A stretch of DNA of 7,903 nt from Thermoplasmatota archaeon (GCA_030836605.1 JAUPMC010000012.1:1-7903); one strand, 5' to 3'; counted from the first letter of the stretch, positions 1-5,150 are shown. The notes: generated from the sequence alone by a model not told the origin. Made by a program: numbers and translations.

Positions 1-363
1 ATCCAGGCCGCGATCGACGAGGCGCTGAACTCCCCATTGCTGGGAGAGATCGACCTCGGCGAGGCGAAGGGCGCCTTGATCAGGGTAGTCGGTGGCCCGG
101 ACATGACCGTGTCGGAGGCTCAGCAGGCGGCAGAGGTCGTCGGCGAGAGGATCAACAAGCATGCCAGACTCATCTGGGGCTGCAGCGTCGACCCGTCGAT
201 AGAGGGCGAGGTCCGTGTGCTGCTGATCGTCACCGGCGCGAAGTCGACCATGCTGATGAGCAAGAACCACAGCTCGGCAGCCCCGGCGCACTCGGCGCCC
301 AAGGGCAGCTCGTCGAGGTCCTACGGCTCCGGCGACGACTCGGACATAGACTTCGTCAGATGA
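1..363 (+). CDS. ftsZ: Cell division protein FtsZ, C-terminal part (5' truncated by window edge)
   Basis: Tubulin-like GTPase that polymerises at mid-cell to form the division ring. Only the last 120 residues are present; the frame is open from base 1 and ends at TGA 361-363. Residues 1 to about 78 match the FtsZ C-terminal (T7-side) domain: an N-SPLL segment, the G-A-K-G-A-L-I-R-V-x-G-G strand and turn, a helix beginning at MTVSEA, the A-x-L-I-W-G strand and the closing V-R-V-L-L-I-V-T-G strand. A Ser/Gly/Ala-rich disordered linker of about 35 residues follows. The protein ends in an acidic-hydrophobic tail, DSDIDFVR, resembling the conserved C-terminal peptide through which FtsZ binds membrane anchors or partners. 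The GTP-binding domain lies outside the window. Archaea often carry FtsZ1 and FtsZ2 paralogues, and I cannot assign this one from the C-terminus. The family call is secure. The gene converges on the zinc-ribbon gene across a 57-base gap. Confidence 0.95.
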   Translation: MQAAIDEALNSPLLGEIDLGEAKGALIRVVGGPDMTVSEAQQAAEVVGERINKHARLIWGCSVDPSIEGEVRVLLIVTGAKSTMLMSKNHSSAAPAHSAPKGSSSRSYGSGDDSDIDFVR

Positions 364-400
364 GCTGGACGACGCAAGTCCCGAACAAGAGGTCGTGCCC

Positions 401-417
401 GTGCCCTTACCGGGCAC
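401..417. terminator. Hairpin between converging ftsZ and zinc-ribbon gene
   Basis: Perfect 6-bp inverted repeat GTGCCC (401-406) / GGGCAC (412-417) around the 5-base loop TTACC. It sits inside the 57-base gap between two converging stop codons. A second GTGCCC copy directly upstream (395-400) could pair with the same right arm. On the + strand the stem is followed by an unusually T-rich run at about 428-448, inside the 3' end of the opposite gene. Archaeal intrinsic termination relies mainly on such T-rich tracts, so ftsZ transcripts may end there. The short stem makes the structural call modest; the position supports it. Confidence 0.4.
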
Positions 418-420
418 ACC

Positions 421-1410
421 TCAAACCTTGATTTTCCTTTCTAGTTTCCCTTCCAGCCTCGGCTCGTCCGCGAACCTCGCGCCGCACTTGGGGCAGAACT
501 TGTCCTGGAGGTCGACGCCAGCGCCGCAGAGGGAGCACTCCGCGCCGCTCACCCTGTCGGAGAACACGACGCCGCAAAGGCACGCGAACGCGTCCTTGTC
601 CACCCGTCTGCCGCAGGCAGGGCACTCCGTGATGTTCTCGACGAGGGACTTGCCGCACGCGTCGCAAGAGCGGGACGACTCCTGTATCTCGGCCCCGCAG
701 CCAGGGCAGATCATGTTCCCTTCCCCGACCAGGAGCACGCCGCAGTCGCACGATGTCTGCCCTTCCGAGACGACGCGGCCGCACTCGGGACACTGGTACA
801 GGTCGAGCCTGAAGTCCGTGGAGAACACGACGCCGCACCTGTTGCAGAACTGGTCATCCTCCACGAGAGTGTTCCCGCACTCGGGGCACTGGAACCTCCG
901 GTCGTACATCGCGCAGTCGCACTTCTCCCCGTCGATGAGCCTTCGGCCGCACACGCTGCAGAACCTCGCCTCGTCCGGGGCGGCCGAGACCTGCTCCTTC
1001 AGGGACAGGTACGTCCGCTCGGTGATCTCGCCGAGCAGGAACCTCTCCTCCAGCAGGAGCAGCTTGTCGTCCCTCGAGAGAGGCACCGGCACGACCATGG
1101 GCATCTCCGAGTCGACGACGTGTGGCTTCAGCTTCGAGAAACCCAGCTCCCGCCCGCAGATAGGGCAGCTGACGACCCTGACGGCGCACGAGTTATGGTA
1201 CTGTTTCCCGCAGCCGCACAGGACGCTCGGGAGGTCCTTCTTGATCACACCCAGGCACACGTCGCACTTGGTCTGGCCCTTGATCCTGACCGCCTTGACC
1301 TGGGGGCGCGTGTGCACCTTCATCTTCCTCGACGCCGCGCGCCTCTTCTGGCCTTTCGCGACCCTGATCAGCCTCGGCTCGTCCTTCGGCGCCCTCTTCC
1401 TGAGGGACAT
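421..1410 (-). CDS. RING/PHD-like finger protein with six C-terminal zinc ribbons
   Basis: 329 residues from ATG 1410; the molecular role is not known to me. Residues 1-48 are very basic (18 Lys/Arg), suggesting nucleic-acid or ribosome contact. Residues 49-85 form a C-x2-C-x12-C-x-C-x4-H-x2-C-x6-C-x2-C finger (C49, C52, C65, C67, H72, C75, C82, C85), a cross-brace pattern like RING-CH or PHD domains. Residues about 113-141 (LLLLEERFLLGEITERTY core) resemble the SHOCT helical motif. Residues 151-309 hold twelve cysteine knuckles, that is six zinc ribbons. Twenty-four cysteines there plus eight finger ligands predict about eight zinc ions. There is no signal peptide or membrane segment. The frame stays open upstream to 1563, but that part overlaps the neighbouring gene and its promoter. 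GTG 1446 and TTG 1440 are alternative starts if transcription begins near 1455. The gene is divergent from the DUF2148 gene and probably cytosolic. The zinc-protein identity is firm, and E3 ligase activity is not shown. Confidence 0.85.
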   Translation of the reverse strand: MSLRKRAPKDEPRLIRVAKGQKRRAASRKMKVHTRPQVKAVRIKGQTKCDVCLGVIKKDLPSVLCGCGKQYHNSCAVRVVSCPICGRELGFSKLKPHVVDSEMPMVVPVPLSRDDKLLLLEERFLLGEITERTYLSLKEQVSAAPDEARFCSVCGRRLIDGEKCDCAMYDRRFQCPECGNTLVEDDQFCNRCGVVFSTDFRLDLYQCPECGRVVSEGQTSCDCGVLLVGEGNMICPGCGAEIQESSRSCDACGKSLVENITECPACGRRVDKDAFACLCGVVFSDRVSGAECSLCGAGVDLQDKFCPKCGARFADEPRLEGKLERKIKV

Positions 1411-1477
1411 CCCGACGCAGACGAAAGGTGCGACCTTCAACCCCACTCGCTCCAGCGTGGCCGGATTGTCTCCATAG

Positions 1478-1486
1478 CATATAAGT
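1478..1486. promoter_or_regulatory. TATA-like box in the divergent promoter of the zinc-protein and DUF2148 genes
   Basis: The sequence GCATATAAG is the only clearly AT-rich element in the 98-base gap between the two divergent starts. Its centre (about 1482) lies 27 bases before ATG 1509, the spacing expected of an archaeal TATA box on a leaderless mRNA, so it should serve the DUF2148 gene. Read on the other strand (CTTATATGC) it would start transcription near 1455, leaving a leader of about 45 bases to ATG 1410. One element may therefore serve both genes, but only the rightward use has ideal spacing. Confidence 0.6.
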
Positions 1487-1508
1487 CCCAGCCGGTCGAT
1501 GCCCGGAC

Positions 1509-2042
1509 ATGACCCTGAAGGAGACCGTGAGGTTCGTCGGCGAGCTGATGGCCCTCTCCGCAAAGACCGCCCCTAAGGCCGTCGGCCAGGACTTCATCGA
1601 TGCGAGGGTGTTGTCCGAGCCAGAGCGCATAGCGCTCGGGAAGGACATGCTCCTGGTCGGCGAGGAGCGCGGCATCCAGGGGTTCGAGCGGGACGGGCAG
1701 AACGTGATCGACTCGGACGCGGTCCTCCTGGTCGGCCTGATGCCCCACAAGGGCGCGGGGCTGGACTGCGGCGCGTGCGGTTTCTCAGGTTGCGCCGAGT
1801 TCAACGAGAAGGCCTCCTCGGGCGACTTCAGGGGCCCGAACTGCTTCTTGCGGGCGCTAGACCTCGGCATCGCGCTGGGCTCAGCCGCGAGCACCGCGTC
1901 CCTTCACAACGTGGACAACCGGATCATGTATCGCGTGGGCGTGTCCGCGCTCCGCCTTGGCATGTCGAAGGCGAACGTGGTCCACGGCATACCCCTCTCC
2001 GCGACTGGCAAGAACATATTCTTCGACAGGCCCAGGAAGTGA
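1509..2042 (+). CDS. DUF2148 ferredoxin-domain protein (4Fe-4S)
   Basis: 177-residue protein of the DUF2148 family, called 'uncharacterised protein containing a ferredoxin domain' and common in archaea and anaerobic bacteria. Four cysteines at 87, 90, 95 and 112 give C-x2-C-x4-C-x16-C within CGACGFSGC...NC. This is the single 4Fe-4S arrangement also found in Rnf subunit B and in the iron-sulfur subunit of the corrinoid protein of acetyl-CoA synthase. The N-terminal half (residues 1-80) is an alpha/beta region with no recognised motif except V-G-E-E-R-G-I near 50. The C-terminal third carries a conserved-looking R-I-M-Y-R-V-G segment and ends in a basic tail. ATG 1509 fits a leaderless transcript from the TATA box at 1478-1486, and no Shine-Dalgarno is needed. 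The protein is soluble, with no membrane helix. Its function is unknown; an electron-transfer or redox-sensing role is inference. Its stop faces the phosphoesterase stop three bases away. Confidence 0.88.
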   Translation: MTLKETVRFVGELMALSAKTAPKAVGQDFIDARVLSEPERIALGKDMLLVGEERGIQGFERDGQNVIDSDAVLLVGLMPHKGAGLDCGACGFSGCAEFNEKASSGDFRGPNCFLRALDLGIALGSAASTASLHNVDNRIMYRVGVSALRLGMSKANVVHGIPLSATGKNIFFDRPRK

Positions 2043-2048
2043 GCCTCA
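2040..2048. other. Convergent stop-stop junction TGAGCCTCA (copy 1)
   Basis: The TGA of the DUF2148 gene (2040-2042) and the TGA of the opposing phosphoesterase gene (2046-2048 on the minus strand) are separated by just GCC. The nine bases form a near-palindrome, TGAG-C-CTCA. The identical nine bases occur at the other tightly convergent junction, 4784-4792. There is no room for a terminator between the genes, so each transcript must end inside the other gene's coding region. Confidence 0.7.
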
Positions 2049-2804
2049 CCGGCGTCTGGGCATGGACAGGCGGTCAGGGTGGTCTATGTACGTGCCGTCG
2101 AGCAGGTGCACCTTCATGCTCCCCGTCTCGACGAACCCGTTCTTGAACAATGGGCCCAGGATGGAGCCCGTGTCGGAGTTGACGGGCGTCCCCGTCAGCA
2201 GCGGGTTGAACGCGGGCACGACCACCAGCTGCCCGGGGCACGAGCGGTATCTCCCCATGACCTTGTCCTTGGAGAACGCCGCCCGGACCCAGCACTTCTC
2301 GGAGCTCCTGGTGCCGAGGGAGTCAACCATGAGCACCGCTGGATGGATGTGCGCCATCACGACCGTGTCGGCGGCCATCACATCATCCGACGGCCACACA
2401 TGGCCGTGGAACAGCCCCACATCCCCTACGACGGTGCCTCGGCTGCTGAGCGCCTCGCACCCATCCGGGAGCGCGGACGCGATCCCGCCGTCGTGGTTCC
2501 CCGCGACGAGCACGACCCGCTTGTAGGCCGCGAGCATCCTGGAGAGCAGTTCCCTTAGTTCCATGTCCTCCCGGTGGCTCACGCTCGGTATCCGGTGCTT
2601 GAGGTCGCCCAGGATCATCAGGTTCCTGGCCTTCCCGGAGAGCGACTCGAGCGCCGCGGTCATCTTCGGCATCTGGGAGGGGAGGTTGAACCCCGACCTC
2701 CTGAGCTGCGCCTCGATGCCCACGTGGAGGTCCGCGACGACCATCCAGCCGCCCGCGCCCTTGACCCTGAGCGCGGGCATGTCCGGGACTGGTTCGAGGT
2801 CCAT
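2046..2804 (-). CDS. Metallophosphoesterase, archaeal SbcD/Mre11-related family
   Basis: Calcineurin-like phosphoesterase with two active-site metals, of the small single-domain archaeal group related to SbcD/Mre11 (TIGR00024-like). Counted from ATG 2804 (252 residues), the motifs run in family order: D-L-H-V-G (D25, H27), G-D-L (D67), G-N-H-D (N103, H104), G-H (H135) and H-I-H (H152, H154). All expected metal and phosphate ligands are present, so the enzyme should be active. The capping and coiled-coil-partner regions of true Mre11 are absent. The substrate is unknown: a nuclease or a small phosphodiester hydrolase are both possible. An upstream in-frame ATG at 2816 adds only four residues, but the TATA-like box at 2831-2838 is only about 18 bases from it and 30 from ATG 2804, so I prefer 2804. 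The gene lies 80-90 bases downstream of the nnr gene on the same strand and could also be read through from it. Confidence 0.88.
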   Translation of the reverse strand: MDLEPVPDMPALRVKGAGGWMVVADLHVGIEAQLRRSGFNLPSQMPKMTAALESLSGKARNLMILGDLKHRIPSVSHREDMELRELLSRMLAAYKRVVLVAGNHDGGIASALPDGCEALSSRGTVVGDVGLFHGHVWPSDDVMAADTVVMAHIHPAVLMVDSLGTRSSEKCWVRAAFSKDKVMGRYRSCPGQLVVVPAFNPLLTGTPVNSDTGSILGPLFKNGFVETGSMKVHLLDGTYIDHPDRLSMPRRR

Positions 2805-2830
2805 GTCGACGCTCATAGCGCGCGCGCGAC

Positions 2831-2839
2831 GATAAAAAC
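2831..2839 (-). promoter_or_regulatory. Probable TATA box of the phosphoesterase gene
   Basis: Minus-strand GTTTTTATC, the only AT-rich element in the 80-odd bases between the nnr stop and the phosphoesterase start. Its centre is about 30 bases before ATG 2804, consistent with a leaderless or nearly leaderless mRNA beginning around 2807. A G/C-alternating run (2818-2828) lies between box and start. It is a moderate match to the archaeal consensus. Confidence 0.45.
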
Positions 2840-2896
2840 CCTTGCCCTATCGGCCGACGAACAGTCTCCCGGCCAGTATGTCAGGCGGACCCTCGG

Positions 2897-4348
2897 TCAC
2901 CCGCCGGAGCCCAGAACGTATCTCCTGAGGACTATCGGGACCTTGTCTATGACGTCCGTCGCCAGCAGCCCGTAGCTCTTCTCCTCGAAAGCCAAGTCCC
3001 CCGCCAAGCCGGCGGTGAAGACCCCTACCCTGGCGGCGGCGAACGGCCTCGCCTTCTGGGCCACGAAACCCGCCACGATCCCCGTGAGCACGTCCCCCGT
3101 CCCCCCGACGGTCATCGCGTCGTTGCCGGTCCCGTTCAGTTTGACGTACGTGCCGTCGCTGACGACGTCCACAGGCCCCTTGAGGATGATGGTCGTCCTG
3201 AGTTTGGCCGCCGCCTCGCGGACCATCTCAGCGCGCTTGTCCATGTCGTCCGAGGGAGCGGTCCTGCCGGTCAACTGCTTGAACTCGCCCGCGTGCGGCG
3301 TGAGCACCGCGGTCCTCCCCTTGAGGACGTTGGGCTTGGACCCGCACGCTCCTATGGCGTCGGCGTCGATGACCATAGGCGCCTTGCACTTCGACACGAA
3401 CCTCTGCACGGCCGTGAGCGTACGCCTGTCGTCCCCCAGGCCGGGCCCTATCGCGACGGCGTCGAACTCCTTGGACATGGCGAGCAGACCGTCCACGTGC
3501 TCGAGCCCGAGTATGCTCCCCGGGAGCGGCCTCACTATGATGTTGGGGGAATAGATCGCGACGGGCGTGGCCGCCGGCTCGGGAGTCGCGACGAACACGA
3601 GGTCTATGCCCGACCGCATGGCCGCCATGCCAGTGAACGCCGGGGCGCCGCTGTACGGCCCCCCTCCGATGACCAGTAGCTTCCCCGAGTCCCCCTTGTG
3701 CGAGTCCTTCCTCCTCGACGGGAGCAACGCGAAGTCCCCCGGCCCGCAGAACCTCTCCGCCTCCGGCGGGATGCCTATGTCAGCGACGACGATCTTCCCC
3801 GAGTTCTTCTTGGACATGCCGACCTTCGGGGCGTGGAACGTCACGGTGGCGTCCGGCTGTACGGCCAGGTCCGACGGCCACCCGGACGGCACGTCGACGG
3901 ATACCTTCGGCTTCTTGACCCTGTTCAGGGCCTTGATGATCGTCGCGTACGGCTCCCTGGGCCTGCCCTCGAGGCCTACGCCGAGCATCGCGTCTATGAA
4001 GAGGTCGTACTGTCTCACATCCATGTACTTCGCCGGCCTGGACACGCCCCTCACCAGGTGCAGGTTCGCCCTCGCGAGCTCGGTCGCGACCTCGTCCTCG
4101 GGCTCGACCAGGTACACGTCTGGCCTCATGCCCCTCATGAGGTGTCTAGCGGCGACGAACCCGTCCCCGCCGTTGTTCCCCTTCCCGCACAACACGGCGA
4201 CCCTCGAGCCCGGAGGGTAGTTCTCCAGGACGTGCCTCGCCACGGCCTCCCCCGCCCTCTCCATGAGGGCGATGGTCCTGACGCCGTGGTACGCCGCGTT
4301 GATGTCCAGGACCCTGACTTCCTCCGGGGGTATCGCCGACCTCGCCAC
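2897..4348 (-). CDS. nnr: Bifunctional NAD(P)H-hydrate epimerase / ADP-dependent NAD(P)H-hydrate dehydratase
   Basis: Repairs hydrated NADH and NADPH (NADHX, NADPHX). The N-terminal YjeF_N domain epimerises R- and S-forms, and the C-terminal ribokinase-like domain dehydrates S-NAD(P)HX using ADP. Numbered from GTG 4348 (483 residues), the epimerase half spans about 1-210 with G-K-G-N-N-G-G-D-G at 55-63, D119 in I-D-A-M-L-G-V-G and D152 in V-D-V-P-S-G. The dehydratase half (about 215-475) carries K-G-D-S-G-K-L-L-V-I-G-G at 218-229, G-P-G-L-G at 301-305, D-A-D-A at 328-331, L-T-P-H-A-G-E-F at 349-356 and G-G-T-G-D-V-L-T-G at 415-423 with catalytic-type D419. Both halves look intact. GTG 4348 lies 27 bases after a TATA-like box and leaves a family-typical start (P-P-E-E-V-R-V-L-D). 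ATG 4405 would add 19 residues. The order matches most archaeal fusions. Confidence 0.95.
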   Translation of the reverse strand: MARSAIPPEEVRVLDINAAYHGVRTIALMERAGEAVARHVLENYPPGSRVAVLCGKGNNGGDGFVAARHLMRGMRPDVYLVEPEDEVATELARANLHLVRGVSRPAKYMDVRQYDLFIDAMLGVGLEGRPREPYATIIKALNRVKKPKVSVDVPSGWPSDLAVQPDATVTFHAPKVGMSKKNSGKIVVADIGIPPEAERFCGPGDFALLPSRRKDSHKGDSGKLLVIGGGPYSGAPAFTGMAAMRSGIDLVFVATPEPAATPVAIYSPNIIVRPLPGSILGLEHVDGLLAMSKEFDAVAIGPGLGDDRRTLTAVQRFVSKCKAPMVIDADAIGACGSKPNVLKGRTAVLTPHAGEFKQLTGRTAPSDDMDKRAEMVREAAAKLRTTIILKGPVDVVSDGTYVKLNGTGNDAMTVGGTGDVLTGIVAGFVAQKARPFAAARVGVFTAGLAGDLAFEEKSYGLLATDVIDKVPIVLRRYVLGSGG

Positions 4349-4370
4349 GCCGCGGTCATGGGTCAGAAAC

Positions 4371-4379
4371 GTATTAAAC
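4371..4379 (-). promoter_or_regulatory. TATA box placing a leaderless GTG start for nnr
   Basis: Minus-strand GTTTAATAC, centred near 4375, lies 27 bases before GTG 4348, the classic archaeal TATA-to-leaderless-start spacing. It would lie inside the coding region if ATG 4405 were used. This is the main sequence argument for the shorter protein. Confidence 0.5.
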
Positions 4380-4445
4380 CTGACGAGGTCGGATGTGGCC
4401 GACATTGTCCCTGGCAGGAGCCAGCACGCACTCTTCCCTGAAAAG

Positions 4446-4454
4446 AAATAAATA
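4446..4454. promoter_or_regulatory. TATA-like box between divergent nnr and DUF211 genes
   Basis: AAATAAATA on the + strand, preceded by purine-rich GAAAAG, which could act as a BRE. It differs from TATAAATA at one base over the last eight. Rightward, transcription would start near 4477, giving about a 19-base leader to GTG 4496 containing a weak AGGG Shine-Dalgarno at 4483-4486. Leftward (TATTTATTT), it would give an 18-base leader to ATG 4405 of nnr. I favour the rightward role, as nnr has its own closer box at 4371-4379. Confidence 0.5.
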
Positions 4455-4495
4455 CACAGAACACTTAGCGTCAGCCATCGGCAGGGATTGCGCAA

Positions 4496-4786
4496 GTGGG
4501 CGAGATAAAACGGTTGGTTCTAGACGTTCTTAAGCCGCAGCACCCCACGATAATCGAGCTCTCGAGGCGCATCGCCGTCCTGAGCGGTGTCTCGGGCGTC
4601 AACTGCACCCTCGAAGAGGTCGACAGGGAGACCGAGAGCGTCAAGATAACCATAGTCGGCAGCGCGATAGACTATGAGAGCATCGAGGAGACGATCTCCG
4701 ACTGTGGCGCCGTCATACACTCCGTGGACAGCGTGTCCGCGGGCAAGATGCTGGTGGACGAGGTCGAGACGCCTCAGGACAGATGA
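4496..4786 (+). CDS. DUF211 family protein
   Basis: 96-residue protein matching DUF211, a small archaeal family of unknown function with a ferredoxin-like alpha/beta fold. Family hallmarks are visible in order: I-K-R-L-V-L-D-V-L-K-P at residues 4-14, L-S-G-V-S-G-V-N at 29-36, the E-E-V-D-R-E-T-E strand-turn near 41-48, V-K-I-T-I-V-G-S at 50-57, and the closing G-A-V-I-H-S-V-D-S-V at about 71-80. The whole family length is present. The start is GTG 4496: it is the first in-frame start before the conserved L-V-L-D-V-L-K-P block, with a weak AGGG nine bases upstream. The protein is soluble with no cysteine ligand cluster; C38 and C70 are isolated. Its stop faces that of SRP19 with three bases between. 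No pathway can be inferred from the neighbours. Confidence 0.92.
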   Translation: MGEIKRLVLDVLKPQHPTIIELSRRIAVLSGVSGVNCTLEEVDRETESVKITIVGSAIDYESIEETISDCGAVIHSVDSVSAGKMLVDEVETPQDR

Positions 4787-4792
4787 GCCTCA
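4784..4792. other. Convergent stop-stop junction TGAGCCTCA (copy 2)
   Basis: DUF211 TGA (4784-4786), then GCC, then the minus-strand TGA of SRP19 (4790-4792). The nine bases are identical to those at 2040-2048. Flanking bases differ between the two sites, so this is not a longer duplicated segment. Confidence 0.7.
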
Positions 4793-5089
4793 CTCGTTCG
4801 TCCTCGGGACGGTCTTGAGCTTTGCGGCGACCTTCGCGACGAGGTCTTTCTTGGTCAGCTCGGGCTCGACCAGGACCCTCCCCTCGTGTCGGTGCCAGAA
4901 CCTGGGATAAGACTTCTCCAGCTCGAGTATGCAGTCGAGGCCGAGCGACTTGACCGCCTCGAAGAGCATGTTCGCCGTGGGCGATTCGACGGCGTCCCTC
5001 CTCGCCACCCTGCGGCCCTCGTCCCTGGACACCCTGAGGTCGAAGTACGACGGCCAGAGCACGATCGCCTTCTCCGGGTCCACTGCCAT
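4790..5089 (-). CDS. srp19: Signal recognition particle subunit SRP19
   Basis: Binds the tips of helices 6 and 8 of the archaeal 7S SRP RNA and prepares it for SRP54, in the cytosolic complex that targets ribosomes making membrane or secreted proteins. From ATG 5089 it is 99 residues, normal for archaeal SRP19. The family pattern is clear: L-W-P-S-Y-F-D at residues 11-17, S-R-D-E-G-R-R-V at 21-28 (the RNA-binding S-x-x-E-G-R-R), A-V-E-S-P-T at 33-38, then Y-P-R-F-W at 61-65 and G-R-V-L-V-E at 70-75, with a C-terminal lysine-rich helix. The frame is open upstream to 5173, but those 28 codons lack family similarity and overlap the promoter region. A TATA-like box at 5118-5125 would give a leader of about five bases. 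The 7S RNA gene itself is not in the window. Confidence 0.95.
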   Translation of the reverse strand: MAVDPEKAIVLWPSYFDLRVSRDEGRRVARRDAVESPTANMLFEAVKSLGLDCILELEKSYPRFWHRHEGRVLVEPELTKKDLVAKVAAKLKTVPRTNE

Positions 5090-5117
5090 GGTTCTCGTCC
5101 GTGCGAACGCCCCGCCT

Positions 5118-5125
5118 CTATCTAA
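5118..5125 (-). promoter_or_regulatory. Possible TATA box of srp19
   Basis: Minus-strand TTAGATAG, centred about 32 bases before ATG 5089, giving a leader of roughly five bases. It is a mediocre consensus match. The stronger AT element at 5151-5160, read leftward, is an alternative and would give a leader of about 40 bases. Confidence 0.35.
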
Positions 5126-5150
5126 TGCTGTCGGTCCGGGGTTCGGCCAC

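Noticed and set aside
421..1410. Ubiquitin-ligase system
   Set aside because: Only a RING/PHD-like finger is seen. No ubiquitin-like protein, E1, E2 or deubiquitinase is encoded in the window, so naming such a system would be unsupported.
395..1477. 360-codon open frame on the + strand opposite the zinc protein
   Set aside because: It mirrors the zinc-ribbon gene in antisense. Its repeated H-S-G-H-W and P-Q-P-G patterns come from reverse-complemented cysteine knuckles, and it has no promoter or family features.
1411..1563. 51-codon upstream extension of the zinc protein
   Set aside because: It runs through the divergent promoter and into the DUF2148 coding region. The residues are Arg/Ser-rich low-complexity read-through.
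1193..1894. 233-codon minus-strand open frame across the DUF2148 gene
   Set aside because: It is antisense to a gene with a clear Fe-S motif and overlaps two real genes. High GC keeps the frame open and nothing in it resembles a family.
2046..4348. Phosphoesterase and nnr as a functional operon
   Set aside because: They share a strand but are 80-90 bases apart, the second has its own TATA-like box, and no biochemical link is known; read-through cannot be excluded.
4406..4495. Apparent hydrophobic signal or membrane segment at the N-terminus of the nnr frame
   Set aside because: It lies upstream of both plausible starts and in the promoter region of DUF211; Nnr proteins are soluble and lack such a segment here.
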